From Gallaecimonas sp. GXIMD4217 (GTDB taxonomy: Bacteria > Pseudomonadota > Gammaproteobacteria > Enterobacterales > Gallaecimonadaceae): DNA of 64,000 nucleotides. Shown here one piece after another: positions 55,430 to 63,601 of the stretch (positions within the stretch are counted from its first letter, which is position 1; every line of letters begins with the position of its first letter). The stretch lies in contig NZ_CP149925.1 in NCBI RefSeq assembly GCF_038087665.1, positions 1,081,455 through 1,145,454 of the forward strand, given 5' to 3'. The notes below the pieces were generated by a model. The model searched no databases. It had not been told where the DNA came from and worked only from the letters and a program-made list of their open reading frames with translations. The translations under genes were made by a program, and so were the position numbers.

Positions 55430-56452
55430 CTTGGTGTAGGTGTCCAGCAGCGGCACCGTCATGTTCGCCAGCAGCACCGCAAAGGCCACGGCATCGGGAT
55501 AGCCGCCGTAGACCCGCACCAGGTAGGTGAGCAGGCCGATCAGGGCACCGAAGATCAGCCGGCCCCTGTTGGAGGTGGCGGCGGTGACCGGATCGGTGGC
55601 GATAAAGAAGGCGCCCAGCATGGTGGCACCGCTAAAGAGGTGCAGCAGGGGCGAGCCGTTGCCGTCCGGGCTCAGCAGGAAGCCCAGCAACGACAGCAGG
55701 AACAGGGTGGCCAGGAAACTGCCGGGGATGTGCCAGCTGATGGCCTTCTTGCGGATGAGATAGAGGCCGCCGAGCAGGAAGCCCAGGTTGACCCATTCCC
55801 AGCCGGCGCCGCCAAAGCTGCCGAAGACGGCCTTGGTCATGGACTCGGAGGCGGTCATGCCCTGGGTCAGATCGGTCTTGAGGGTATCCAGGGGGGTGGC
55901 CATGGTGTGGCCGTCCACGCCCAGGGCCAGCTGGTGGGCGCTGAAGCCCTCCGTGGTCAGGCCGGTGAAGGTCAGGGCCAGATTATCCAGCAGGCTGGGT
56001 GCCTGCTCGGCCAGGGCCATGGGCGGCAGCCAGGAGGTCATCTGCACCGGGAAGGCGATCAGCAGCAACACGTACGCGGCCATGGCCGGGTTGAACAGGT
56101 TCTGGCCTATGCCGCCGTAGAGGTGCTTGGCGAAGGCGATGGCGAAGGCGGCGCCCATGATGGAGAGCCACCAGGGGGCCGTGGGCGGCAGGGCCAGGGC
56201 CAGCAGCACCGCGGTCAGCCAGGCGGAGCCGTCGCCAAGCTGGGACAGGGGCCGCTTGCGCAGGATCAGGACCAGGGCCTCGGTGGCCAGGGCGGTGACG
56301 CTGGCCAGCAGCAGGTTGATGAGCACCCCGTAGCCGAAGAACCAGACCAGGGCGGCCAGGCCGGGCAGGGTGGCGTAGGCCACCAGCCGCATCAGCTGGC
56401 CGGTGGTGCGGCGCACATGGGCGTGGGGGGAGCTGGCGATGACAAAACTCAC
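55400..56452 (-). CDS. rsxD: Rsx/Rnf subunit D
   Basis: 350 residues, about ten TM segments; flavinylated-Thr region DGHTMATPLD and FFIATDPVTAATSNRGRLIF. Starts at GTG, overlapping the rsxC stop as GTGA. Confidence 0.93.
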   Translation of the reverse strand: MSFVIASSPHAHVRRTTGQLMRLVAYATLPGLAALVWFFGYGVLINLLLASVTALATEALVLILRKRPLSQLGDGSAWLTAVLLALALPPTAPWWLSIMGAAFAIAFAKHLYGGIGQNLFNPAMAAYVLLLIAFPVQMTSWLPPMALAEQAPSLLDNLALTFTGLTTEGFSAHQLALGVDGHTMATPLDTLKTDLTQGMTASESMTKAVFGSFGGAGWEWVNLGFLLGGLYLIRKKAISWHIPGSFLATLFLLSLLGFLLSPDGNGSPLLHLFSGATMLGAFFIATDPVTAATSNRGRLIFGALIGLLTYLVRVYGGYPDAVAFAVLLANMTVPLLDTYTKTKVYGEDKA

Positions 56453-58422
56453 GATTCGTTATCCTCTTGGGCCGCCTTCTTGGCCTTGGCGCGGGCAATG
56501 GCGGCGGCCACGGCGGCCTTCTTGTCGTCGGCTTTGGCCTCTTCCTTGGCCTCGGGCTCGGCCTGGGCGGCCTTCCTGGCCTTGGCGCGGGCAATGGCGG
56601 CGGCCACGGCGGCCTTCTTGTCGTCGGCTTTGGCCTGGTCCTTGACCTCGGGCTCGGCCTGGCTAGCTTTCCTGGCCTTGGCGCGGGCAATGGCGGCGGC
56701 CACGGCGGCCTTCTTGTCGCCCGTCTCCGGCTGGGCTTCGGCCTGGGCGGCGCGGCGCTCCCTGGCCTGGCGCTTGCGCTCCTCGCGCAGCCTGGCCATC
56801 TCGGTGTTGTCCGGCACCAGCTCGCCACTGGTGTCGCGGTGGGCGCCCTCGGCGGCCCTGGCCTTGGCGGTATCCAGGTCGTCGGCCTGCTTGGCCTTGA
56901 CCCTGGCCAGGGCGGCGGCCACGGCGTCGGCCTCCTTGGCCTTGTCCTTGGCGGCCATGGCCTGCTTGCGCTTCTCGGCGGCCAGGCGGTGTTTTTCGGC
57001 CCGCTCGGCCTTTTCCCGCTCCAGGCGTGCCTTGCGGGCCTCGAAGCGATCCTTGGCCTTTTCGGACTTGCGCTTTTCCGCCTCGGCGTCGCGGATCTCC
57101 GCCTTGGCGATGCGGTAGTACTGGACCAGGGGGATCTCCGACGGGCACACATAGGCGCAGGCGCCGCATTCGATGCAGGCGGACAGGCTGTGCTCGGCCA
57201 GCTTGTCGTGGTCCTGGGCCTTGGCGTACCAGTACAGCTGCTGGGGCAGCAAGTCGGCGGGGCAGACGTCGGCGCAGGCGCCGCAGCGGATGCAGTTCAT
57301 TTCTTCACCGGCCACCGGCAACTCGGCCCGGCTGGGCGCCAGCAGGCAGTTGACGGTCTTGGTGACGGCGCTGGCGCTGTCGTGCAGCGTGTAGCCCATC
57401 ATGGGGCCGCCGATGATCAGGCGCTGGCCCTGGTCGGCCTTGAAGTCGCAGGCGGACAGGGCATGGCTGACCGGGGTGCCGAGCGGCAGCCAGTAGTTGC
57501 CGGCCTCCTGGACCCGCTCGCCGGTGATGGTGACCACCCGCTCGATAAGGGGTTCGCCGTCCATGATGGCCTTGCAGGCGGCGTAGGCGGTGCCCACGTT
57601 CTGCATCACCAGGCCCAGATCGGCGGGGATGCCGCCGGCCGGCACCTGCTGGCCGGTGAGCAGCTCGATAAGCTGGCGCTCGGAGCCGGACGGGTACTTG
57701 GTGGGTACCACCTTGAGGTGGAACTGCTCGTCGGCGTCCACCAGGGGCTGCAGGGTGGAGATGGCCTCGGGCTTGTTGTCCTCGATACCGATGACGATGG
57801 TACCGGCGCCGACGATACGGGCCAGCAGCCTGGCTCCGGTCATCACCTCCTCGGCGTGTTCGCGCAGCAGCACGTCGTCGGCGGTGATGTAGGGCTCGCA
57901 CTCGGCGGCATTGAGGATCAACGCCTCTATGGGCCGGCCGCCGCCGAGCTTGACGGCGGTGGGGAAGCCGGCGCCGCCGAGGCCGGACAGGCCGGCCTCC
58001 TTGAGCACCTTGAGCAGCGCCGCTGGCTCCTGGGCGAAGGGATCCTTGACCGGGTGGCGCTCGCACCAGGTTTCCCGGCCGTCGGGTTGGATCACGATGC
58101 AGCTGTCCCAGAGCCCGGAGGGGTGTACCACGGGGCGCTTCTCGATGGCTACCACGGTGCCGCTGGTGGGCGCATGGACGGGCACGCTCATGATCGACAG
58201 CGGCCGGCTCAGGGGCTGGCCCTTGAGCACGGTGTCGCCCACGGCCACCAGGGGCTCGCCGGCCTCGCCGATGTGCTGCTTGAGGGGCACCACCAAGCCC
58301 GGCGCCAGCGGCAGCCGGCCTATGGGCCTGTGGTTGGACAGGTGCTTGCGTTCCGGCGGGTGGATGCCGCCGTGGAAATCGAAGATCTGGTCACTGACCA
58401 GCTGCTGGAACAGGCTTTCCAT
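56449..58422 (-). CDS. rsxC: Rsx/Rnf subunit C (NADH/FMN, Fe-S)
   Basis: 657 residues. NADH/FMN-binding domain (GGAGFPTAVKLGGG, AECEPYITADD), SLBB region, then two [4Fe-4S] motifs CIRCGACADVCP and CIECGACAYVCP near 375-425. The C-terminal 230 residues are Lys/Ala/Glu-rich helix, ending in three 32-residue repeats (KKAAVAAAIARAKARKA). Membrane-peripheral entry subunit for electrons. Confidence 0.93.
   Translation of the reverse strand: MESLFQQLVSDQIFDFHGGIHPPERKHLSNHRPIGRLPLAPGLVVPLKQHIGEAGEPLVAVGDTVLKGQPLSRPLSIMSVPVHAPTSGTVVAIEKRPVVHPSGLWDSCIVIQPDGRETWCERHPVKDPFAQEPAALLKVLKEAGLSGLGGAGFPTAVKLGGGRPIEALILNAAECEPYITADDVLLREHAEEVMTGARLLARIVGAGTIVIGIEDNKPEAISTLQPLVDADEQFHLKVVPTKYPSGSERQLIELLTGQQVPAGGIPADLGLVMQNVGTAYAACKAIMDGEPLIERVVTITGERVQEAGNYWLPLGTPVSHALSACDFKADQGQRLIIGGPMMGYTLHDSASAVTKTVNCLLAPSRAELPVAGEEMNCIRCGACADVCPADLLPQQLYWYAKAQDHDKLAEHSLSACIECGACAYVCPSEIPLVQYYRIAKAEIRDAEAEKRKSEKAKDRFEARKARLEREKAERAEKHRLAAEKRKQAMAAKDKAKEADAVAAALARVKAKQADDLDTAKARAAEGAHRDTSGELVPDNTEMARLREERKRQARERRAAQAEAQPETGDKKAAVAAAIARAKARKASQAEPEVKDQAKADDKKAAVAAAIARAKARKAAQAEPEAKEEAKADDKKAAVAAAIARAKAKKAAQEDNES
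56473..56740. repeat. 96-bp tandem repeats in rsxC 3' end
   Basis: The segment starting CTTGGCGCGGGCAATGGC occurs at 56,485, 56,581 and 56,677, an exact 96-bp period (32 codons); the third copy diverges on its far side. Confidence 0.9.
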
Positions 58423-58991
58423 CAGGCCGCTCCCTGGTCAGTGATGTCTTTGACGGCAATGGGCTTCAACTTCCATTTCCAGTTCTGCAGGGTTTCCGCC
58501 ACCGGCACCATGTCGATGCAGTCCACCGGGCAGGGCTCCACGCAGAGATCGCAGCCGGTGCATTCGCTGGTGATGATGGTGTGCATGTGCTTGGTGGAGC
58601 CGATGATGGCATCCACGGGGCAGGCCTGGATGCACTTGGTGCAGCCGATGCACTCGTCCTCGCGGATGAAGGCCACCTTCTTGACGTCTTCCTCGCCGTG
58701 GGCGGCGTCCAGGGGCTTGGCTTCCACCCCCAGCAGATCGGCCAGTTTGTCGATGGTGGCCTGGCCGCCGGGCGGGCATTTGTTGATGTCGTCGCCGCCG
58801 GCTATGGCCTCGGCATAGGGGCGGCAACCGGGGTAGCCGCACTGGCCGCACTGGGTCTGGGGCAGTATGGCGTCGATCTGGTCGACGACGGGATCCGCCT
58901 CGACCTTGAACTTGACCGAGGCGATGCCAAGGATGACGCCGAACACGAGCGCCAGCACGGCAATGGCAATAATGGCAGTAAGCATACTCAT
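58422..58991 (-). CDS. rsxB: Rsx/Rnf ferredoxin subunit B
   Basis: 189 residues: N-terminal TM helix, a Cys-cluster CGQCGYPGC, and a two-[4Fe-4S] ferredoxin domain ([24 protein letters not shown]). Overlaps rsxC by one base (TGATG). Confidence 0.94.
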   Translation of the reverse strand: MSMLTAIIAIAVLALVFGVILGIASVKFKVEADPVVDQIDAILPQTQCGQCGYPGCRPYAEAIAGGDDINKCPPGGQATIDKLADLLGVEAKPLDAAHGEEDVKKVAFIREDECIGCTKCIQACPVDAIIGSTKHMHTIITSECTGCDLCVEPCPVDCIDMVPVAETLQNWKWKLKPIAVKDITDQGAA

Positions 58992-58992
58992 C

Positions 58993-59574
58993 TTAGATCT
59001 TGACCAGGCCGGTAAAGCCCATGAAGGCCAGGGACATCATGCCGGCGGTGACCATGGCGATGGCCGCGCCGCGAAAGGGCACCGGCACGTCGGCGGCGGC
59101 CAGGCGCTCGCGCATGGCGGCAAAGAGCACCAACACCAGGGAAAAGCCCAGGGCGGCGCCGAAACCGTAGACGATGGACTCCACCAGGCCGTGGCTCTCG
59201 TTGATGTTGAGCAGGGCCACGCCCAGCACGGCGCAGTTGGTGGTGATCAGCGGCAGGAAGATGCCCAGCACCCGGTGCAGCAGGGGACTGGTCTTGTGGA
59301 CCACCATCTCGGTGAACTGCACCACCACGGCGATCACCAGTATGAAGGACAGGGTACGCAGGTAGCCGATCCCCAGGGGCTCGAGGAGATAGGTATTGAC
59401 CAGATAACTGCACAGGGAGGCCAGGGTCAGCACGAAGGTGGTTGCCAGAGACATGCCGATGGCGCTCTCCAGCTTGCTGGACACGCCCATGAAGGGGCAG
59501 AGGCCCAGGAACTTAACCAACACGAAGTTGTTGACCAGCACGGTTCCGATGAGTAGCAGCAGATAGTCGCTCAT
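58993..59574 (-). CDS. rsxA: Rsx/Rnf subunit A
   Basis: 193 residues, six TM segments; [20 protein letters not shown] and [13 protein letters not shown] are RsxA hallmarks. First gene of rsxABCDGE-nth. The complex either reduces SoxR's cluster (E. coli) or works as an Na+/H+-pumping Rnf; the sequence does not decide, but an Na+ role would suit NhaB and MotY. Confidence 0.94.
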   Translation of the reverse strand: MSDYLLLLIGTVLVNNFVLVKFLGLCPFMGVSSKLESAIGMSLATTFVLTLASLCSYLVNTYLLEPLGIGYLRTLSFILVIAVVVQFTEMVVHKTSPLLHRVLGIFLPLITTNCAVLGVALLNINESHGLVESIVYGFGAALGFSLVLVLFAAMRERLAAADVPVPFRGAAIAMVTAGMMSLAFMGFTGLVKI

Positions 59575-59669
59575 GGGTGGCTGTGTCCGTCTCGGGGTTA
59601 GGATAGAATCAACGGCCCATTATCGTGCTTTATGTGCCCCTTAACAACCTAAGGGGAAAAGGGTTATCG

Positions 59670-60551
59670 ATGTTTGCACCCCTTGCCCTGATCCTGGCCA
59701 TGGCGCTGTGGGCCAGTTCCTTTATCGCCCTCAAGCTGGCCTTCGTGGAAATCCCGCCCATGTGGGTGATCTGCCTGCGGATGTGGATCGCCCTGGCCAT
59801 CCTGGCCTGCTGCTGGCGCTGGCTGGGCAAGGCCCACTACCGCAAGGGGGACTGGAAGCTGCTGGCGGCCATGTCGGTGGCGGAGCCTTGCCTCTATTTC
59901 ATGCTGGAGGCCAAGGCGCTTTTGTACACCTCGGCCTCCCAGGCCGGCATGATCACCTCGATGATCCCGGTGTTGACGGCGGTGGGTGCCTATTTCGCCT
60001 TCAAGGAGCGCCTGCAGGGCAGGGCGCTGACGGGGCTGGCCATCGCCCTGGTGGGGGCGGTGTGGCTGAGCCTGGCCGGCGAGGCCGACGAGCACGCCCC
60101 CAACCCCTGGCTGGGCAACTTCCTGGAATTTTTGGCCATGCTCTGCGCCACCTGCTATTCCCTGGCCCTGAAGCATCTGTCGAGCCGTTATTCGGCACTG
60201 TGGCTGACCGCATTGCAGGCCCTGGTGGGGGCGCTGTTCTTCCTGCCCCTGGCCTGGCAGGCGCCCTTGCCCGAGCAGATCTCCTGGCCGGCGATGGCGG
60301 CGGTGTTCTACCTGGGCGCCTTCGTGACGTTGGGCGCCTACGGCCTCTATAACTACGCCATTTCCAAGGTGCCGCTGTCGCGGGCGGCCGTCTTTACCAA
60401 CCTGATCCCGGTCTTTACGGCGCTGATGGCCATGGCGGTGCTGGGTGAGCGGCTCAACGCCGCCCAGATGGCGGCGTCGGTGCTGGTGCTGGGTGGGGTC
60501 TGGCTGAGCCAGCAAAAGCCGACACAACAGCCGGCCCGGGAGCCCGCCTAG
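59670..60551 (+). CDS. EamA/DMT-family transporter
   Basis: 293 residues, ten TM segments in two EamA repeats (ALWASSFIALKLAFVEIPP; YNYAISKVPLSRAAVFTNLIP). Exporter of metabolites such as amino acids in the family; substrate unknown. ATG at 59,670 chosen to start at TM1. Convergent overlap with the GGDEF/EAL gene. Confidence 0.85.
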   Translation: MFAPLALILAMALWASSFIALKLAFVEIPPMWVICLRMWIALAILACCWRWLGKAHYRKGDWKLLAAMSVAEPCLYFMLEAKALLYTSASQAGMITSMIPVLTAVGAYFAFKERLQGRALTGLAIALVGAVWLSLAGEADEHAPNPWLGNFLEFLAMLCATCYSLALKHLSSRYSALWLTALQALVGALFFLPLAWQAPLPEQISWPAMAAVFYLGAFVTLGAYGLYNYAISKVPLSRAAVFTNLIPVFTALMAMAVLGERLNAAQMAASVLVLGGVWLSQQKPTQQPAREPA

Positions 60552-62431
60552 GCGCTTTCCCTGTTGGGATGGCTGAAGGGCGCCGGCTTGGCCAGGTAGT
60601 AACCCTGCAGGCCGTCCAGGCGCATGTCGCTCAGGGCCAGCTTCTCCTCCAGGGTCTCCACGTTTTCCGCCAGCACCTTGATCCCCAGGCGGTGGGCCAC
60701 GTCCACCAGCATGCGCAGGTAGTACTGGGTGTCGTTGTCCTTATGGATGTCCCGGGACAGGCTGGCGTCAATCTTGATGAAGTCCGGTTTCAGCTCGCGG
60801 AAGAAGCGGAACGAGGACAAGCCGGTGCCGAAGCGCTCCACCGTGATACGGGTGCCCATGCGGTGGGCCATGTCGATGAAACGCTGGCTGGCGCCGACGT
60901 TGCGGGCCAGGCCCGCTTCCGACACCTCGAAGCTGATGCGCTTGGTGAGCTTGGGGTGCTGGACCAGGCGCCTTTCCAGCCAGGCCACGAAATGGTGGTC
61001 GTGGATGGAGGCCGGGTTGAGGTTGATGGCATAGAGCTGTTCGGGGCGGTTCTCCCTTTCCATGGCCTTCAGGGCCATGTCCACCACCTGCTTGTCCAGA
61101 TCCTGGACCATGCCGAGGCGCTCGGCCATGGCCATGACGGTGGCGGTGGGCATCAGCTTGCCGGCACTGTCGTAGCAGCGAGCCAGCAGCTCGTTGTAGT
61201 TGAGGATAAGGCCGGGCCTGGCTTCCAGGCGCTGCACGGCCAGGGCGATGCTGCGCCGGCTCAGCAGGCCGTCCAGGGCCTGGCGCCAGCGCTGGCTGCC
61301 CCTGAATTCCAGCTCCTGCAGCTCGGCATTGTCGCTGCTGTCCAGGAACCAGCCCTGGCTGGCCTGGGTCTGGGCCAGGGACAGGGCGGTGTCGGCCCTG
61401 GCCAGCACATTGCTGATGGTCTGGCCGGCGCTGAAACGGACCAGGCCGGCCTGGGCCGGCTGCAGGCCGTCATGCTTTTCGGCCAGGGCCGACAGCGAGG
61501 CAAAGAGTTCCTCCACCAGCGCGGTCAGGCTGAGCTGGCTGGCCTTGTACTGGAGCAGGGCGAAATCGCCGCCGGTGAGCCGGTAGGCCCAGAGCCTGGG
61601 GTTTTTGCCGGTGAGGGCCTTGAGGCTGGCGGCGATGTCATTGATGTACTTGTCCCCTTCCAGGTAGCCCTTTTCCTTGTTGAGTTGGCTGAGCAGCGAG
61701 GCGCGCAGCAGGATCAGCCCGGCCTGTTCTTCGCCGCCCTTGAGCAGCTCCGCCAGGCGCTGGTTGAAGGCCCGCCTGTTGCCCAGGTTGGTCATCTCGT
61801 CCTTGAGCAGCTTGTGGGAGAGGCTGCGCAGGCGTTTGCGGTGCTCGGTGTGCAGTTCTTCCCATTGGCTCTTGAGGGTCACCAGGGCGTCGTTGGCCGG
61901 GCTCAGCTCGTTCAGCTGGACGCTGGCCGAAGCCTCATCCTCGTCGTTCAGCCAGAGGGCGGCCAGGCGGTGGACGGCCCGGCCCAGCCAGACGCGCATC
62001 AGGTACTGTATGAAGAAGGTGCTGAGCAGCAGCCAGAGAAAGCCTAGGCCATAAGTGAGCAGGCGTTTTTCCAGCCAGGCCAGCTCGGCGGATTGATCCA
62101 GGGTCAGCTGCAGGCTGTGGCCCTGGTACTGCAGGCGCAGCTGTTCCGAGGGCATGCGCTTGGCAAGTCGATCGCGAACGGCCTGGCCCAGCACCGGGGA
62201 GCTGGCTGCGACCTGGCGCTGCGGCCTGGCGTCGTCGAGCTGCCAGCCCAGCCAGTTCCTGGGCGGTTGGGTCTGGGGGGCGCTGAGCCAGGTGCGGGCG
62301 GCGCGCAGGGCGTCCTGGCGCTGCTGATCCAGCCTGGCCTGGGTGGAGAGCAGATCGGCACCTGACAGGCCCAGCCACAACAGTAGCCAGAGGGGGAGCA
62401 GGGTCAGGCCGAGGCGAGAACTGAGCTTCAT
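60548..62431 (-). CDS. Degenerate GGDEF/EAL protein (CsrD-like)
   Basis: 627 residues: TM1 about 8-26, TM2 about 128-147, then GGDEF-like domain (MTNLGNRRAFN; active site RLTGGDFALL, GGDF not GGDEF) and EAL-like domain (NYNELLAR for EAL, VERFGTGLSSF for the catalytic DDFGTG, DFIKID). Loss of EAL acidic residues argues against phosphodiesterase activity. Layout resembles CsrD/MshH, which direct CsrB/C RNA turnover. Role inferred. Confidence 0.75.
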   Translation of the reverse strand: MKLSSRLGLTLLPLWLLLWLGLSGADLLSTQARLDQQRQDALRAARTWLSAPQTQPPRNWLGWQLDDARPQRQVAASSPVLGQAVRDRLAKRMPSEQLRLQYQGHSLQLTLDQSAELAWLEKRLLTYGLGFLWLLLSTFFIQYLMRVWLGRAVHRLAALWLNDEDEASASVQLNELSPANDALVTLKSQWEELHTEHRKRLRSLSHKLLKDEMTNLGNRRAFNQRLAELLKGGEEQAGLILLRASLLSQLNKEKGYLEGDKYINDIAASLKALTGKNPRLWAYRLTGGDFALLQYKASQLSLTALVEELFASLSALAEKHDGLQPAQAGLVRFSAGQTISNVLARADTALSLAQTQASQGWFLDSSDNAELQELEFRGSQRWRQALDGLLSRRSIALAVQRLEARPGLILNYNELLARCYDSAGKLMPTATVMAMAERLGMVQDLDKQVVDMALKAMERENRPEQLYAINLNPASIHDHHFVAWLERRLVQHPKLTKRISFEVSEAGLARNVGASQRFIDMAHRMGTRITVERFGTGLSSFRFFRELKPDFIKIDASLSRDIHKDNDTQYYLRMLVDVAHRLGIKVLAENVETLEEKLALSDMRLDGLQGYYLAKPAPFSHPNRESA

Positions 62432-62559
62432 TTCCTTGATGCGTCCTTAGCTGGGGGAAGGGGCTGCCGCTTCCGGCGACAACCGTACAAAAATAAACCA
62501 ATTACGCCCTGGGAACTAGGCTTATTTTCCTGTTTGTGTGGCGGTAATGCCTAATTTGT

Positions 62560-62667
62560 GGGCGAAGCCCGAAACCCAAGCGCTGCTTGGGTGCGGCTGA
62601 GCGCCGGTACACAGGATGTACCGGCCGGAAAGGATCCCAGGGATGGTTTCGCCTCTTAGCTGGGATC
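62560..62667. repeat. Cluster of four hairpins downstream of the tRNA-Asn genes
   Basis: GGGC-GAA-GCCC (62,560-62,570); ACCCAAGC-GCT-GCTTGGGT (62,574-62,592); GCCGGTACA-CAGGA-TGTACCGGC (62,603-62,625); GATCCCAG...CTGGGATC (62,633-62,667). All perfect stems, in 108 bp without convincing coding. Could be a repetitive element or processed RNA; unidentified. Confidence 0.6.
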
Positions 62668-62675
62668 GGAAAAAA

Positions 62676-62704
62676 GAAAAGGCAGCCCTAAGGCTGCCTT
62701 TTCG
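62676..62704 (-). terminator. Terminator of tRNA-Asn cluster
   Basis: On the minus strand AAAAGGCAGCC-TTAG-GGCTGCCTTTT followed by CTTTTTT. Confidence 0.85.
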
Positions 62705-62707
62705 TGT

Positions 62708-62783
62708 TGGCTCCCCCTGCTGGACTTGAACCAGCGACATACGGATTAACAGTCCGCCGTTCTACCGACTGAACTAAGGGGGA
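62708..62783 (-). tRNA. tRNA-Asn (GTT), third copy
   Basis: 76 nt including encoded CCA. Anticodon loop GGACTGTTAATCC gives GTT; D-arm AGTTCAGTCGGTAGA and T-arm GCTGGTTCAAGTCCAGC are canonical; acceptor UCCCCCU/AGGGGGA pairs fully. Same sequence as the other two copies. Confidence 0.96.
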
Positions 62784-62810
62784 ACAATTTATGTTGCCTT
62801 GCGGCGAATG

Positions 62811-62886
62811 TGGCTCCCCCTGCTGGACTTGAACCAGCGACATACGGATTAACAGTCCGCCGTTCTACCGACTGAACTAAGGGGGA
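62811..62886 (-). tRNA. tRNA-Asn (GTT), second copy
   Basis: Identical 76-nt sequence to its neighbours; 27-base spacer to the next copy, containing TTGCGGCGAA shared with the other spacer. Confidence 0.96.
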
Positions 62887-62912
62887 ACGATTTGTGTGCC
62901 TTGCGGCGAATC

Positions 62913-62988
62913 TGGCTCCCCCTGCTGGACTTGAACCAGCGACATACGGATTAACAGTCCGCCGTTCTACCGACTGAACTAAGGGGGA
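62913..62988 (-). tRNA. tRNA-Asn (GTT), first copy
   Basis: First of three in one transcript, about 25 bases after the predicted promoter's -10. Identical to the other two copies. Confidence 0.96.
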
Positions 62989-63013
62989 GCAACGTCATCT
63001 CTGACGGAGGCGA

Positions 63014-63042
63014 ATCTTATAGAGGCCCCCCCGGGCTGTCAA
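63014..63042 (-). promoter_or_regulatory. Promoter of tRNA-Asn cluster
   Basis: TTGACA, 17-base spacer, TAAGAT, then a GC-rich discriminator (TCGCCTCCG) as in stringently controlled stable-RNA promoters. Confidence 0.75.
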
Positions 63043-63230
63043 CACCCGGATCCGGCGAAATTGACCGATTGCTTGCCTTTTCATCAACTTGGGTAACAAA
63101 GCGCCGTGGGGCCCTGCCAGCGGCGTTAAAAGGGTCTCTGTTGCTTCCTGACCGGGTGAATTTTCAGCAGGCGGCCTGCCCGAAACATGATCCCGCTCGC
63201 AAAGCCAGGCCAGGCAAGGGGTGGGGCCAG

Positions 63231-63253
63231 TTATCCACTTTTTTTGTGGATAA
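63231..63253. promoter_or_regulatory. Inverted pair of DnaA-box-like sites
   Basis: TTATCCACT at 63,231 and TGTGGATAA at 63,245 (reverse TTATCCACA, a consensus DnaA box) separated by a T-run. The arrangement resembles oriC-adjacent or DnaA-titrating sites; no other oriC genes are in view. Confidence 0.55.
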
Positions 63254-63367
63254 GTCTGTGGGGAAAGCCCTGTAGGCCGCCATTTACGGGGCCCCGATTG
63301 GAATTGATGATTTTGGTTCCACTTCGAGCTCGTCAAGAAAAACAAATACAAAACAAGGCCTTACAAA

Positions 63368-63384
63368 GAAAGAAAGTTTCTTTC
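63368..63384. promoter_or_regulatory. 17-bp palindrome
   Basis: GAAAGAAAGTTTCTTTC, perfect around a central G, about 218 bases before the MATE start. Possible operator. Confidence 0.4.
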
Positions 63385-63601
63385 AATGTCAGCTTTATGA
63401 CAATGTGACGAAGTTGTAACCGAGGCGGTCTTTTGTGAATACTCTTTCCCGTGCCAGGACCTGGCCGGGATGGAAGGGGCCGGAGATGCTAACGCCAGGG
63501 GCTTATTCTGGCAAGTGATTTTTATCGAAACAGGCAAAAACATGGCCTGGGATCAAAGGAAGGCTTAAAATGGCGCTTTTGCAGTTTCGGGACAGCTTTT
63601 C

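Larger units (their letters stand above)
63043..63601. other. Non-coding stretch before the MATE gene
   Basis: About 560 bp with no convincing gene; short frames lack Shine-Dalgarno and family resemblance. It holds an inverted DnaA-box pair (63,231-63,253) and a 17-bp palindrome (63,368-63,384), and is locally AT-rich near 63,310-63,440. The minus half carries the tRNA promoter. Confidence 0.6.

Noticed and set aside
62522-62740. 72-codon minus-strand frame running from tRNA-Asn into the hairpin cluster
   Set aside because: Its start lies within the tRNA and it spans the terminator; a typical spurious prediction at tRNA ends.
63069-63408. Short frames in the gap before the MATE gene
   Set aside because: No ribosome-binding sites, no recognisable composition, and they cross the DnaA boxes and palindrome.
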